Assembly: GCF_013374995.1 (NCBI RefSeq)
Contig: NZ_CP056030.1
Location: 2,016,501-2,080,500 of the forward strand
Direction: 5' to 3'
Length of the DNA: 64,000 nucleotides
Source: Pseudomonas eucalypticola
Lineage (GTDB): Bacteria; Pseudomonadota; Gammaproteobacteria; Pseudomonadales; Pseudomonadaceae
In this document: positions 20,075 to 30,700 of the stretch, one piece after another
How positions within the stretch are numbered: position 1 is the first letter of the stretch
How the letters are laid out: the number at the start of each line of letters is the position of its first letter
The notes under the pieces: model-generated
What the model saw: only the letters and a program-made list of their open reading frames with translations
Databases searched by the model: none
Told to the model about the DNA's origin: nothing
Program-made: the position numbers and the translations under genes

Positions 20075-20616
20075 TGGCCAGCGCCGGCATCAGTGTGCGC
20101 GTGGCCGATGATGGCTTCGCGCCCTATGTGCTGGGCAGTGAATACGCTTTTCAGGTGCGCGGCTACGCCAGGCCGCAGATCGGCCGGCCAGTCGCCCAGT
20201 GGCCGGTCGAGCCCGTGGCGCCTTATCGAAAATGCTATGGCATCGACCCCGACGAATTCAGCAGCTACCGCGACAAGGACGACAGCGCCATCTTCGTTGC
20301 CTGGCTCCAGGGCGAGGCGGTGGGCCATGTGGTGGTCAGCACCAATTGGAACGGGTTGGCCCATGTGGATGAACTGGCGGTGCACGCCCCCGCGCGCCGC
20401 CATGGCGTGGCCCGGGCGTTGTTGGATGTGGTCAGCTGGTGGGCGCAGAAGAAGTGCCTGCCGGGGGTGATGCTGGAAACCCAGAACAATAACCTGGCGG
20501 CCTGCCGGTTGTACGAGGCCTACGGGTTCGAACTGGGTGGGCTGGACCACCTGCGCTATCGCGGCATCGACCCGCAGACCAGCGAGGTCGCGATGTTCTG
20601 GTACCTGATGTTCTAG
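20074..20616 (+). CDS. GNAT acetyltransferase resembling streptothricin acetyltransferases
   Basis: 180-aa GNAT-fold enzyme that would transfer acetyl from acetyl-CoA. The acetyl-CoA loop is in ARRHGVARALL. The strand after it, MLETQNNNLAACRLYEAYGF followed by ELGGLDHL, closely follows the SatA/Sat family (LETQDNN...C.FYE..GF.LGG.D). The ATG at 20074 overlaps the dnaQ stop. Whether it acts on streptothricin or on another amine cannot be told, and resistance should not be assumed from this similarity. Confidence 0.82.
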   Translation: MASAGISVRVADDGFAPYVLGSEYAFQVRGYARPQIGRPVAQWPVEPVAPYRKCYGIDPDEFSSYRDKDDSAIFVAWLQGEAVGHVVVSTNWNGLAHVDELAVHAPARRHGVARALLDVVSWWAQKKCLPGVMLETQNNNLAACRLYEAYGFELGGLDHLRYRGIDPQTSEVAMFWYLMF

Positions 20617-20631
20617 CGTGATCTCCAGCAC

Positions 20632-21525
20632 TCAAGGGGTCAGCAACGCCTGGCCTTTCTGCTCGACGATTTCCAGCAGCGCCTTGAGCGCTGCGCTCGG
20701 TTCCTGTCCCTTGAGCGTCAGCGCATAGAGGGTCACCGGCAGCGCCGGCGAGATCGGGCACACGTCCAGCCCGGCCTCACGGGCCCCCGCTGCGGTAAAC
20801 GGGTCGACCACCGCCAGTCCTTCGCCTGCTTCCACCATGCTGCGCATCATCGAATAGTTCTGCACTCGGGTCTGCACCTTGGGTGCCGGGCGCAGGGCTT
20901 CCAGGCGGGCGTCCAGGCGCAGGCTGATGGGGTCGTGGCCTTCCAGGCCGATCATGGCTTGCCCGGCCAATTCCTGGATGCCGATGTATTTGTGTTTCGA
21001 CGACAGCCAGCCATGGGGCGCCAGCAGGTGCAGCTTGCCTTCCAGCAACGCGACACACTGAATGTCCGGGTGGTTGGGGTCGTGCAGGCTCAGGCCCAGC
21101 TCGCCCTCGCGCAGAAGCAAAGTGCGCACGATGATGGCGGTAGGTTGGCTCAGCAGTTGGCAGGGGGTGTCTTGAAAGCGTCGACGCAGGGCGGCCAGGC
21201 TTTGGGGCAGCAGGCGGTGGGCCAGGGCTTCGGTGCACACCACGCGCAAGGGTGTTTCCTGGTGCAGGCGCAGGTCAGCGGCCACCCGGCGTACCTGTTC
21301 CAGCGGGCCATCGAGGGAGGTCAGCACCGTGGCCAGCTTCAGCGCTTCGTCGGTGGGTTGGAAGCGCCCGCGTACCCGGGCGAACAGCAACAGGCCGCTC
21401 TGGCTCTCGGCATCCTGAAGCAGGGCGGCCACGCTGTCCTGGGGCAGTTGCAGCAGTTCGGCGGCAGTGCTGAGGCTGCCGCCGTGCATGAGCGCCTGAA
21501 TCACTTCAATGTGGCGTAGTCGCAT
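20632..21525 (-). CDS. LysR-family transcriptional regulator
   Basis: 297-aa regulator with an N-terminal winged helix (MRLRHIEVIQALMHGGSLSTAA..., residues 1-60) and a LysR substrate-binding domain (about 90-290). The recognition-helix region, LLQLPQDSVAALLQDAES, lacks the usual QPA/S-x-S consensus, so it is an unusual member. Convergent with the GNAT gene (15-bp gap) and with no divergent partner, its target is not evident. Confidence 0.88.
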   Translation of the reverse strand: MRLRHIEVIQALMHGGSLSTAAELLQLPQDSVAALLQDAESQSGLLLFARVRGRFQPTDEALKLATVLTSLDGPLEQVRRVAADLRLHQETPLRVVCTEALAHRLLPQSLAALRRRFQDTPCQLLSQPTAIIVRTLLLREGELGLSLHDPNHPDIQCVALLEGKLHLLAPHGWLSSKHKYIGIQELAGQAMIGLEGHDPISLRLDARLEALRPAPKVQTRVQNYSMMRSMVEAGEGLAVVDPFTAAGAREAGLDVCPISPALPVTLYALTLKGQEPSAALKALLEIVEQKGQALLTP

Positions 21526-21618
21526 GGATGGAGTCCGTGCCCGGGGAGGGGAGCGTGCATGCTCGAACGGCCATTATGCCGGGCGATCCGCGACCACCGC
21601 CAGCGGCGCAGGTACGGC

Positions 21619-21837
21619 TCAGGGAATGCGGACGATCTCGACGCCGCTCTGCACCAGTTGAAAGCGATCGTCGCCCAGGTGGGTAACGCGATCGCCAATG
21701 GCCAGGCGATAGGTGGTGGTGGGGGCCGAACTGCTGCTGCCATCGGGCTCCAACGTGGCTTCCTGGAATTCATGCACCGGGTAGATCCGACCTTCGGCAT
21801 CCCGTGCATGAAACTGTCCAACGAGTACTGCAGCCAT
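21619..21837 (-). CDS. small protein of unknown function
   Basis: 72-aa soluble protein: MAAVLVGQFHARDAEGRIYP, then a mostly beta-like stretch ending in VQSGVEIVRIP. The central TYRLAIGDRVTHLGDDRFQL suggests a small beta-barrel. There is no signal peptide or Cys. ATG at 21837 is preceded by AGAGG about 10 nt upstream. Divergent from the FMN reductase gene. I do not recognise a named family. Confidence 0.65.
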   Translation of the reverse strand: MAAVLVGQFHARDAEGRIYPVHEFQEATLEPDGSSSSAPTTTYRLAIGDRVTHLGDDRFQLVQSGVEIVRIP

Positions 21838-22012
21838 TGAATTACAACCTCTGAATATATCCACGTGTGAAACTTGCGCCCTGTAGACCACTGTTTTAGC
21901 TGGGAAGTTTTACCGTCGATGAAAAAAAACCGCCGTGGCGATCCGGGAAGGCAAACCTGGCCACGCTCATCTATACCTACACCTTCTTTTTCACATTGAA
22001 GGTGCAGCAGCC

Positions 22013-22570
22013 ATGAGCAAGGTGTATTCGGTGGCCGTCCTGGTCGGCAGCTTGAGAAAAGCGTCCCTCAACCGCAAGGTAGCCCAGGCATTGATCGCGC
22101 TGGCGCCGCCAAGCCTGTCGTTGAAGATCATCGAAATAGGCGAATTACCGCTGTATAACGAAGACATCGATGGTACACCACCGGCGGCCTACACGGCGTT
22201 CCGCGAACAGCTCGGTTCGTCGGATGCCGTGCTGTTCGTCACCCCGGAATACAACCGCTCCGTGCCAGCGCCCCTGAAGAACGCCATCGACGTGGGGTCG
22301 CGCCCCTATGGCAAGAGCGCCTGGTCGGGCAAGCCGGGGGCCGTGATCAGCGTGTCCCCAGGCGCGATCGGCGGGTTTGGCGCCAACCATCACCTGCGCC
22401 AGTCGCTGGTGTTTCTGGATGTGCCGTGCATGCAGCAGCCCGAAGCCTACGTCGGCCATGCAGCGGCGCTGTTCGATGAAGCGGGGGCGTTGGCGGAAAA
22501 GAGCAAGCCTTTCCTGCAAGGGTTCGTTGATGCTTATGCCCAGTGGGTGGAGCGCTACCACAAGGCTTGA
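22013..22570 (+). CDS. NADPH-dependent FMN reductase / quinone reductase (ChrR/YieF-like)
   Basis: 185-aa flavodoxin-like oxidoreductase. The phosphate-binding loop is LVGSLRKASLNRKVAQ (residues 10-25). The family signature follows as FVTPEYNRSVPAPLKNAID, and a second flavin region as SPGAIGGFGANHHLRQ. Relatives are soluble homotetramers reducing quinones or chromate with NAD(P)H. The ATG at 22013 has GAAGG 10 nt upstream; an upstream in-frame start at 21935 would add 26 non-conserved residues. Confidence 0.9.
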   Translation: MSKVYSVAVLVGSLRKASLNRKVAQALIALAPPSLSLKIIEIGELPLYNEDIDGTPPAAYTAFREQLGSSDAVLFVTPEYNRSVPAPLKNAIDVGSRPYGKSAWSGKPGAVISVSPGAIGGFGANHHLRQSLVFLDVPCMQQPEAYVGHAAALFDEAGALAEKSKPFLQGFVDAYAQWVERYHKA

Positions 22571-22578
22571 ACCAGGGG

Positions 22579-22610
22579 CGCCTGCCCGGGCAAGGCCCGG
22601 GAACAGGCGC
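22579..22610. terminator. GC-rich hairpin between convergent FMN reductase and phnX
   Basis: GCGCCTGCCCGGGC and GCCCGGGAACAGGCGC form an imperfect stem around a 3-nt loop in the 46-bp gap between two convergent genes. No U-tract follows on either strand, so intrinsic termination would be weak. Confidence 0.5.
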
Positions 22611-22616
22611 GCTGGA

Positions 22617-23444
22617 TCAGCAGGCCTGCGGCATCTCGCCAGCGGCGAGGCGCCGGTCGATGTCGGCGATCACTTCGGGGAGCTGGTTGATGGTGTCGAT
22701 CAGGTAGTGCGGGCGGGCGCCTTCGAACAGGCGGTGGATACGCGTGCGCTCGCTGTCAAGGGTGGTCGCATCCAGCGCCTGATACCCTTCGTACGTCAGC
22801 CCCAGGGCGTTGCCCGAGCACACCAGCGCCACGGTCCACATCCCGGCTCGCCGCCCTTCCAGGATGCCGGGCACGGTGTCATCCACTTTCACGCACGCCG
22901 CCACATCGTCGATGCCCAGGGCAATGACATTGGCCAGCGCCTGGGAAGGCCATGGCCGGCCATTGGGCACTTCATCGGTGGCCACCACGTGGTCGGCGAC
23001 ATAGCCGTTCTGCCGGGCCAGTTCCACCACCTTTGCCATGACCACGGCCGGGTAGCCGGAGCATGAGCCGATCTTCAGACCGTCGTTGCGCAGCCGGGCG
23101 ATGGTGTCCAATGCGCCGGGAATCAGGGCCGAATGGGTAGCGATCTTTTCGATCTGCAGGGGCATGAAACGCTCGTAGATGGCGGTCACGTCATCGTCGC
23201 TGGGTGCGCGGCCGAACACCTTGGCGTAACGCTCGCTGATGGCCGGCACGTCGCACAGGGTGCGAATGTGGTCCCACTTGCCCATGCCCATGGGCCCGCG
23301 GGCTTCTTCGATGGACACCTGCACGTCGAACTCGGCGAAGGCCTCGACGAAAATCTGCGTGGGCGCGAATGAGCCGAAGTCGACGACAGTGCCGGCCCAA
23401 TCGAGGATCACGGCCTGGGTTTTGTGCGGGGTGCGGTAGTTCAT
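22617..23444 (-). CDS. phnX: phosphonoacetaldehyde hydrolase (phosphonatase)
   Basis: 275-aa HAD-superfamily enzyme that splits phosphonoacetaldehyde into acetaldehyde and phosphate. The nucleophile Asp is in [14 protein letters not shown] near residue 15. The Schiff-base lysine region ([14 protein letters not shown]) of the cap domain and the later [11 protein letters not shown]g site are both present. The ATG at 23444 is the conserved [16 protein letters not shown] start. It lies 47 bp downstream of phnW, completing the two-step degradation of 2-aminoethylphosphonate. Confidence 0.96.
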   Translation of the reverse strand: MNYRTPHKTQAVILDWAGTVVDFGSFAPTQIFVEAFAEFDVQVSIEEARGPMGMGKWDHIRTLCDVPAISERYAKVFGRAPSDDDVTAIYERFMPLQIEKIATHSALIPGALDTIARLRNDGLKIGSCSGYPAVVMAKVVELARQNGYVADHVVATDEVPNGRPWPSQALANVIALGIDDVAACVKVDDTVPGILEGRRAGMWTVALVCSGNALGLTYEGYQALDATTLDSERTRIHRLFEGARPHYLIDTINQLPEVIADIDRRLAAGEMPQAC

Positions 23445-23491
23445 GATGACGGTCCTGAAGAGGAAAAACGTGAGGTCGGGTGACGGCCGGT

Positions 23492-24601
23492 TCAGATGTC
23501 CAGCACTTCCATCTCGCGCAGCACCTGGGCCACGGCGTCCACGGCGGCTTGCATGCCGCTGCGGTCCACGCAACCGATACAACCGACGCGGAAAGTCTCC
23601 ACTTGGGTCAATTTGCCGGGGTAAAGGATGAAACCCTTGGCCTTGACCCGCTCGTAGAAGTCCTTGAACCGGTAGCGCGCGTCCCGCGGGGCATGGAAGG
23701 TCACGATGATCGGTGCCTGAATGGCCGCCGGCAGGAAGCTGCGCAGGCCCAGGGCCGCCATGCCGTCCAGCAATGCCTGGCAATTATCCGCGTAACGCGC
23801 ATGGCGGGCGCTCAGGCCGCCTTCTTCGTTGTATTGCAGCAGGGCCTCATGCAGCGCCGCCACCACGTGGGTTGGCGGGGTGAAGCGCCATTGGCCGGTC
23901 TTGGCCATGTAGGCGTGCTGGTCGTGCAGGTCCATGGCCAGGGAGTGGCAGTTGCCCTCGGCTTGGGCCAGGGCTGCTTTGTGGGCGAACACGAACCCCA
24001 TGCCCGGTACCCCTTCCAGGCATTTTCCCGAAGCGGCGATCAGGGCGTCGAAGGGTACCTGGCTGGCGTCGATGGGCAGGGCGCCGAATGAACTCATGGC
24101 GTCGATGATCAGGCGCTTGCCGTGGCGCGCTACCACCTGGGCGATATCGGGCAGCGGGTTGAGGATGCCGGTACTGGTCTCGCAGTGGATCAGCGCCACG
24201 TGGGTGAAGCTGGGGTCGTCACGCAGCAGGCGGTTGACATCGTCGGCGGTGGTGGGTTGGTCTTCGGCGGTCTGGAAGGTGCTGTAGGACCGGCCCAGCA
24301 CCGCGCAGATCTTCGCCAGCCGCTGGCCATAGGCGCCGTTGATCAACACCAGCACCTTGCCGTTGCGCGGCACCAGGGTGCCGATGGCCGCTTCCACGGC
24401 AAAGGTGCCACTGCCCTGCAGGGGCACGCAATGGTGGCTGGCGGCGCCGTTGATGATGGTCAACAGTTGCTCGCAGACACTGGCGGTCAGCTGGTTGAAG
24501 CCGGTGTCCCACGACCCCCAATCCATCATCATGGCCTGACGGGTACGGGCCGAAGTGGTCAAAGGGCCTGGGGTAAGCAGGAGGGGGGCGCGGGTGCTCA
24601 T
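23492..24601 (-). CDS. phnW: 2-aminoethylphosphonate:pyruvate aminotransferase
   Basis: 369-aa class V PLP aminotransferase that converts 2-aminoethylphosphonate and pyruvate to phosphonoacetaldehyde and alanine. Signature N-terminus [21 protein letters not shown] region [14 protein letters not shown]; Schiff-base Lys in [12 protein letters not shown]. The ATG at 24601 has GAGGAA 5 nt upstream. First gene of phnWX and divergent from the LysR regulator, which by analogy with other pseudomonads would induce it on 2-aminoethylphosphonate. Confidence 0.96.
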   Translation of the reverse strand: MSTRAPLLLTPGPLTTSARTRQAMMMDWGSWDTGFNQLTASVCEQLLTIINGAASHHCVPLQGSGTFAVEAAIGTLVPRNGKVLVLINGAYGQRLAKICAVLGRSYSTFQTAEDQPTTADDVNRLLRDDPSFTHVALIHCETSTGILNPLPDIAQVVARHGKRLIIDAMSSFGALPIDASQVPFDALIAASGKCLEGVPGMGFVFAHKAALAQAEGNCHSLAMDLHDQHAYMAKTGQWRFTPPTHVVAALHEALLQYNEEGGLSARHARYADNCQALLDGMAALGLRSFLPAAIQAPIIVTFHAPRDARYRFKDFYERVKAKGFILYPGKLTQVETFRVGCIGCVDRSGMQAAVDAVAQVLREMEVLDI

Positions 24602-24709
24602 GGGTGTTCCTCGCAAGCGGTGGGCTGAACCTACGGCGCCTACGTTGCAATTACACGAAGCATCAATCAAATTGTTTGTTGTTATCCCAACTATAAGTCA
24701 GGCCGATTC

Positions 24710-25567
24710 ATAAACCTGTTTCAACTGCGTGCCTTCGATGCCGTGGCCCGCGAGGGCAGTTTTACCCGGGCCGCCGAGCGCCTGTTCATCAGCCAGCCGG
24801 CCGTGACGGGGCACGTCAAGGCCCTGGAAGACCACTACCAGATAACCCTGTTGCGGCGCACGGCCCGACGGGTGGAACTGACCGAAGAGGGGACCCGGCT
24901 GGCAGCCATTACCCGCGCCATGTTCGGTTTGGCCGAAGAGGCCCGGGCGATGCTGGAGGCCAACCGCCAACTGTTGACCGGGCGTCTGGAAGTGGCCGCC
25001 GACGGCCCGCACCGGGTGATGCCGATGCTCGCCAGCCTGCGCGCCCGGTACCCCGGCGTGACCGTCAACCTGCGCTTGGGCAATGCCCAGGAAACCCTGG
25101 CGGCGCTGACGGCCGAACATGTGGACGTGGCGGTGATGACCGAGGTGGAGCCGCGCAAGGGCCTGCACCTGCACCCCCTGAGTGCTTCGCACATCTGCGC
25201 GCTGGTTCCGGCTGCCCACCCGTGGGCGGGGCACACCCTGGACCTGGCGCAGTTGCACCAGCAGATCATGGTGTTGCGCGAGCCTCATTCGATCACGCGC
25301 CGTACCTTCGACCAGGCCTGCGCCCAGGCGGGCGTGGTGCCGCGGGTGCTGCTGGAACTCGACAGCCGCGAGGCGGTAACGGAGGCAGTGGCGGCGCAGC
25401 TCGGCATCGGCATCGTCTCGTCGGTGGAAGTGGGCCATGACCCGCGCGTGGTCGCGGTGCCGTTGCGTGGGCAGGGGCTTGAGAACCGGCACATGATCGG
25501 CTGCCTGGAGCGACGGCGTGAGCTGCGCCTGATTCGAGCGTTTTTCGAGCTGGCCCCCCCGGTGTGA
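24710..25567 (+). CDS. LysR-family regulator of phnWX, apparent ATA start
   Basis: LysR regulator of about 285 aa, divergent from phnWX and so probably its activator. The helix-turn-helix reads [20 protein letters not shown] then [18 protein letters not shown]; the effector domain follows from about residue 90. The oddity is the start. The conserved N-terminal NLFQLRAF is preceded in frame by ATA at 24710-24712, with AGG 7 nt upstream, and no ATG, GTG or TTG lies at or just before it. A GTG at 24743 would remove the first helix ([10 protein letters not shown]). Either ATA initiates at low efficiency, or the start codon has mutated, or the base is wrong. Confidence 0.85.
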   Translation: MNLFQLRAFDAVAREGSFTRAAERLFISQPAVTGHVKALEDHYQITLLRRTARRVELTEEGTRLAAITRAMFGLAEEARAMLEANRQLLTGRLEVAADGPHRVMPMLASLRARYPGVTVNLRLGNAQETLAALTAEHVDVAVMTEVEPRKGLHLHPLSASHICALVPAAHPWAGHTLDLAQLHQQIMVLREPHSITRRTFDQACAQAGVVPRVLLELDSREAVTEAVAAQLGIGIVSSVEVGHDPRVVAVPLRGQGLENRHMIGCLERRRELRLIRAFFELAPPV

Positions 25568-25582
25568 GCCGGAACCCAGGGT

Positions 25583-25610
25583 GCACGCTCGCTGGCAAGC
25601 GTGCTCCCAC
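25583..25610. repeat. REP-like short palindrome
   Basis: GCACGCT and AGCGTGC flank an 8-nt loop and are followed by TCCCAC, the ending common to Pseudomonas REP elements. It lies in the 107-bp gap between the phosphonate regulator and the YebC-like gene and may act as a terminator for the former. Confidence 0.55.
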
Positions 25611-25674
25611 AACGTATAAACTGGCAGGATGCGCTGATCGATACCGGTATCGGCGCCAGAGAAAGAGAGTTGAA

Positions 25675-26382
25675 ATGGGCGCACAGTGGAAAGCTAAACA
25701 CAGAGAAGCAGCAGCCAACGCCAAAGGGCGCATCTTCGGCAAGCTGTCCAAGGAAATTTCGATTGCCGCGCGGGCCGGTACCGACCCTGACACCAACGCG
25801 CGTCTGCGCCTGGTCATCGAACAGGCCAAGAAGGCCTCCATGACGCGTGAAACCCTGGAACGCGCCATCAAGAAAGGCGCGGGCATCGGCGGCGAGGCGG
25901 TCAACTACACCCTGGTCAAGTACGAGGGTTTCGCCCCGCACCAGGTGCCGGTGATCGTCGAATGCCTGACCGATAACGTCAACCGCACCGTATCGCAGAT
26001 CCGCGTGCTGTTCCGCAAGGGCACCCTGGGCGCAGAAGGCTCGGTGTCGTGGGACTTCAACCACGTAGGAATGATCGAAGCCACCCCGGCCAACGGCGAC
26101 GCTGACCCGGAAATGGCTGCCATCGAAGCCGGCGCCCAGGATTTCGAGGCGGGCGAGGAAGAAGGCTCGACCCTGTTCGTCACCGACATCACCGACCTGG
26201 ACGCCGTGTGCAAGGCACTGCCTGAGCAGCACTTCACCGTGGTGGCGGCGAAGATCGGCTACATGCCGAAGAACCCGGTCTCGGGCCTCAGCGACGAGCA
26301 GATGGCCGAGGTGGAAGCCTTCCTGGAAGCCATCGACGAAAACGACGACGTGCAGAACGTCTACGTCGGCCTGGCCGGCTGA
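25675..26382 (+). CDS. YebC/PmpR-family protein (paralogue)
   Basis: 235-aa YebC-family protein. The family start [20 protein letters not shown] is followed by [15 protein letters not shown], the basic first domain. The acidic second and third domains ([23 protein letters not shown]) complete the three-domain fold. Bacterial YebC proteins were described as DNA-binding regulators and more recently as ribosome factors that relieve stalling on proline-rich stretches. The usual Pseudomonas copy beside ruvC starts MAGHSKWANI, so this is the second paralogue (YeeN-like group). The ATG at 25675 has AGAGAG upstream; a longer frame to 25564 is not supported. Confidence 0.9.
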   Translation: MGAQWKAKHREAAANAKGRIFGKLSKEISIAARAGTDPDTNARLRLVIEQAKKASMTRETLERAIKKGAGIGGEAVNYTLVKYEGFAPHQVPVIVECLTDNVNRTVSQIRVLFRKGTLGAEGSVSWDFNHVGMIEATPANGDADPEMAAIEAGAQDFEAGEEEGSTLFVTDITDLDAVCKALPEQHFTVVAAKIGYMPKNPVSGLSDEQMAEVEAFLEAIDENDDVQNVYVGLAG

Positions 26383-26435
26383 TACCGGGGCATCCGGCCC
26401 TGCACGCGGTGCGTGATGCACCGTGATTCCGCTAT

Positions 26436-26514
26436 GGGGCCGGGCGAAGCTCGGGAGGCATGCGCTGTGGTGTGACGCCCAGTGCGCGTTGCCGGCTTCC
26501 CGAGCTTGCGTCGA
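26436..26514. repeat. diverged single copy of the REP-type palindrome
   Basis: GGGGCCGGGCGAAGCTCGGGA (26436-26456, read as two overlapping motifs) pairs with TTCCCGAGCTT at 26497-26507 around about 40 bases. Same architecture as one unit of the array at 17172-18006 but much diverged, in the gap between the YebC-like gene and the convergent esterase gene. Confidence 0.6.
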
Positions 26515-26532
26515 TTCTGCAACCGGACGACC

Positions 26533-27603
26533 TCAGCGGTGCAGGTCGGCCTTGAGGCGTTCCCCGGCGTAAGCCTGGGCCTGTGCCGCCTGCTGCACCA
26601 ACGCCCCCAGGCCAAAGAATTCATGGGTCACGCCGCTGTAGACCCGGCGCTCCACACTCACCCCAGCCGCTTTCAGCGCGGTCTCCATCAGCGCGCCGTC
26701 GTCACGCAGCGGGTCGACCTCGGCATTGATCAGCGTCACCGGTGCCAGGCCTTGCAGGTTGGCATGCAGCACGTCCAGGCGTGGGTCCTGTTTCTGCGCC
26801 GGATCGGCGAGCAACTGATTGAAGAACCAGGGCATCATTGCCGCGTTCAGCGGTTTGGCATGGGCGTACTTGGCATAGGACTCCGTATCGCTGCCGGTCT
26901 GCGTGACCGGGTAGATGGCCAGCACCTGCTTGGGCGCCGCCAGGCCTTGTTCATGGGCGGCGATAGCGGTGGCCAGGGCCAGGTTGCCGCCAGCGCTTTC
27001 ACCGGCCAGGGCCAGGTGCTGGGGGTCACCACCCACGGCCTTGGCGTAATGGGTCAGCCAACGGTATACCGCCACGCCGTCATCGGCCGCGGCGGGAAAC
27101 CGGTCCTCAGGGGCACGGCGGTAATCGATGGACACCACCACCGCGTCGGCCAGCTTGGCCAGGGCACGGGCGCTGCTGTCGTACACCTTGCGGTCGGCCA
27201 GGACCCAGCCGCCGCCATGGAAATACAGGATCACCGGTTTGTAGTTATCCCCCGGCGGGGTATAGACCGTGGCAGGAATCTGCCCGGCTGCACCGGGGAC
27301 CGTGCGGTCGTAGGCGCTGACACCGGGGGCCAGCACCGCCGGGTCGCTGTCGCGGCCCTGGTCGGCCATCAATGCCTTGGCGGCATCCGTCAGGGTAGGC
27401 TGCAGCCTGGCGGTGCCGACATCCAGGTTCTCGATGGGTTGCGGGTTGAGGCTGGCCAGTTTGTCCAGCACCTGGGCCATGTCGGCATCGGTGTGCAGGT
27501 TGGCGGCTTCGATCTGCGCCAGTTGTTCGGGGGTCGGTGGCGGGGGCGTGCTGGAACAGGCCGCCAGGGCCAGGGTTAACAGGGCGAGCAACGTTTTGGA
27601 CAT
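26533..27603 (-). CDS. lipoprotein alpha/beta-hydrolase, HSL-type esterase
   Basis: 356-aa esterase predicted to be a lipoprotein: MSKTLLALLTLALAAC places the lipidated Cys at residue 16, followed by a Pro-rich linker. The hydrolase is of the hormone-sensitive-lipase group: oxyanion motif HGGGW, nucleophile elbow GESAGG, then the acid in VDPLRDDG and the base in VTHEFFG. These enzymes hydrolyse short-chain carboxylic esters; the substrate here is unknown. Divergent from the NEL-domain gene across 124 bp. Confidence 0.92.
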   Translation of the reverse strand: MSKTLLALLTLALAACSSTPPPPTPEQLAQIEAANLHTDADMAQVLDKLASLNPQPIENLDVGTARLQPTLTDAAKALMADQGRDSDPAVLAPGVSAYDRTVPGAAGQIPATVYTPPGDNYKPVILYFHGGGWVLADRKVYDSSARALAKLADAVVVSIDYRRAPEDRFPAAADDGVAVYRWLTHYAKAVGGDPQHLALAGESAGGNLALATAIAAHEQGLAAPKQVLAIYPVTQTGSDTESYAKYAHAKPLNAAMMPWFFNQLLADPAQKQDPRLDVLHANLQGLAPVTLINAEVDPLRDDGALMETALKAAGVSVERRVYSGVTHEFFGLGALVQQAAQAQAYAGERLKADLHR

Positions 27604-27727
27604 GGGTGTGGAGCCTGAACGGTCAAGGTCGCTTCACTATAGGCGAAAATGCCCCGGGTAAATATGCAGCACCTGCGTTGGCTGCCGGGCTGGTTTGCTG
27701 GGCGCTTCTCGACACAGGAGCGCCACC

Positions 27728-30700
27728 ATGGCCACCACCCCCGATTTACCTGCCGCCCACCCTAACACTGCGTTCGTCCTCCAGCGCCTGCCAGGCTGGA
27801 TGACAGCCTTGGACAAACCGGCGCTGGACGCCCTGGGCGCTAGCTTGCTGAGCGAGCAGTACCTTCCCGGTGGCCAATTGGCGACGTGGTTCAGCCAGTC
27901 GTCAGTGACCCGCCAGCACGCGCTGCTGGCAAGCCAGAAAGTCCGTGCCCGCGCCCGCGCCGCGGTATCGGCAGCGCTGGGGGAATTCAAGGGGGTGATG
28001 GCGTTCGCCGAACCCCTGCTCAATGAGCGCCTCACGCGGGTGTGCGGGCGCGCGGTCAACGTCCACGAAACCCTGTTGGTGCAAGTGCGGGAACAGGCGT
28101 CGTGGCTGGGTTCGGCCGTCTCGCGTACGCCGTTGGAGCAGAGCCTGTTACTGGCTGCGCTGCATAATTTCAACCCGGATCAGGTGTTTGACCCCAACAG
28201 CGGCCTGGTCACGCGGGGTGGCTACACCATCGACTACGTCCCTGCGCCGTCCCCCGCGCGTCCGTTGCCGCCGAACACGGGCGATCAGAGCGGTGACTTC
28301 AGCGACCTGGTGCCGGAGGCGGTTGATTTTCCGGTCTTCCAATTCAACCCGGACAGCAAGCTGCCGATCACCCCCCAGGTCTTTGCGCGCGAGTGTCGCG
28401 ACCTGGATATCGGCCAGCAGTACCAGCACTACCTGGACCGCGTGTTGCTTCCCGCGTCCGTGCGCACGACCCTGGTGGCGGCCCGGGCCGCAGAGCTCGC
28501 CTGCCTGCGCCAGGTGGCGTTGCTCAAAGGCGATATCGATGCAGCGACCTTCGCCATGTTCGACCAGGTGCTGGAGGGCAAACCGCTGCTGCGCGAGGGG
28601 CTGCCCATGCAAGCGGTGCGCTTGGAACTGCTGCAGGCGGTGCTGCATGATGTGGTGGTCTTCAAACCCGCCACCTCCACCGCGGCGACCCAGCCGTGCA
28701 TCGTATGGATGCCGGGAGACAGCCAGGCACCGTTGCGTCAATACGCCAGCGCAGGTGACTTCACCACGGCACTGGCCAACCGGCTGCGCGACCCTGCGTA
28801 CCGCCGCGAGTTTCTCGACCGTGTAGGCATGGCCAGCCGCCCTGACTTCCTGCAGCGCCTGACCGCGCAGTTGGCGCGTGAGCGGGTCACCCTCGGCGGT
28901 TTCACCGCTGCCCTGCCAGTGCCGCTGCTCGAGCATCTTCACGACCGGCACATGGCCTGGCTGCGTGGCGAGGCGGCGTGCCTGGCGATCCCCACGGCGC
29001 GGGTAGACTACCTGGCCACGCTGGACCGCTGGGAAGGTTACCTGCAAAGCGGGATCAACGTGCTCAACCTCGCCGCACTGTTCGTTCCCGGGCTTGGCCA
29101 AGTGATGCTGCCGATCATCGCGGCCCAGGCCATGGGCGAGCTCTACCACGGCCTGGCGGACCTGGCCGACCACCATCTGGAGTCGGGCTGGGAGCACCTG
29201 GGCGGCCTGGCGCTGAATCTGGTGGTGGGCGTGGTGGCGCATCAGTCGGTGAAATTCTATGGCAGCATCAACCCTTTCGTCGAAGACCTGGTGCCGGTAG
29301 AGCTGGCGGATGGCTCGCAACGGCTGTGGTACCCGGACATCACGGCGTATGCCAGCGAACTCGAGCTGCAACCGCAGTGGTTGCCAGACGCTCAGGGCCT
29401 GTACGAACGAGACGGTGCCGCTTACGTTGCCCTGGACGGAAGGCTCTACCTGACCGACGTCAACGCCCGGACCGGCGAGCGGGTGATCTGCCGGCCCGGC
29501 GACCCCCAGGCATACCGACCTCCGGTGACCAGTGACGGCCGCGGCACCTGGACACATCAAGGCGAAAGCCCGCTGCGCTGGTCGCGCGCACGCTTGCTGC
29601 AGCGTATTACCCCCCAGGCCGCGGCCCTGAGCGACGTTGAGTTGGAGCAGGCGCTGTCGATTACCGGTGAGGACGAAGCCGTGTTGCGCCAGGCGGTGGT
29701 TGAGGGCTCGCCGCCCCCGTTGGAGTTCAGCGACACCGTGGCGCGCCTGGCCGCGGCCCGCAGGGTGGAGCGTCTGGTCGCCTGCGTGCGCGATGGGCAG
29801 GCTATCCCTGAAGGTTGGCCGGTGCCGCTGGAGGTGCTGGTGGAGCACCCCCGCTGGCCTTCGACGCTGGTGCTCAGGTTGTTCGAGGGCAATGAGCCCT
29901 GGGGCGTGTCCACGGACTACGGGGAGGTCGGCAACCCTGCGGCGCGGTGGGTTTCGCTGGTGCGTGCCGACCTTGCCAGCGGCGAACGGATGGGCGCGTT
30001 GCTCGATGGCTTGGGCGACAGCGCGTGCGACGCGTTGCTGGGGCACGTCGGCAGCCGCGGGCGCGCGGCGCGCGTGGAAGGGCTGCAGGCGCTGCTGGCC
30101 GAGCAACTGGAAGGTCGCCGCCCTGAGCTCCTGCCGGCCATGGTGCCCACCGAGATGGTGCCCCAGGCCCCAGGCAGCGAAGCCCTCGGCCGCGATTTCC
30201 CGAGCCTGGAAAGCGCTCAGCAGCGAGCGCTTATCGAGGGCGCTACCTTTGAAGAACTGGAGCGCCTGAAGGCCGGCCGGGTACCGCTGCGCATGGCTGA
30301 AGAAGCGCGAGTGCTACTGCGGGAACGACGCATCAACCGCGCCATCGCCGGGGTTTTCCAGCCCGCGCTGGCGAATGCCGACAGTGTCGTGCTCAACGAG
30401 GCATGGGGAAGCACGCCGCCCGCGGGCACTATTGATCGCAACCAGGTTGCCACGCTGTTGGGTATTCAGCGAGGCCGACAGGGCGGTTTCAACAGCCCGG
30501 TGCGGGTAGGGGCGCGCATCGGTTACCCGGCCAGCGGGCGCGGTCGCTTGCCCTCCTTCGATGCCGACCTGGTCGCCGGTGTAGGTGAGCTGTACCCTAA
30601 TCTGGAGACCACCGAAATTTTCGACATGCTCACGGCATTGGAGCGGCCCCAGCCACAACTGCGGGCTTGGTTACAGGGCAAGCGTAGCGAACTCAAACGG

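Noticed and set aside
20074..20616. Calling the GNAT a streptothricin resistance gene
   Set aside because: The match is to family motifs only. Its coupling to dnaQ argues for a housekeeping role, and substrate cannot be inferred.
27604..27727. Possible hrp box upstream of the NEL gene (GGAGCC...)
   Set aside because: The first half has one mismatch to GGAACC, but the CCAC half is absent at the right spacing, so there is no support for HrpL control.
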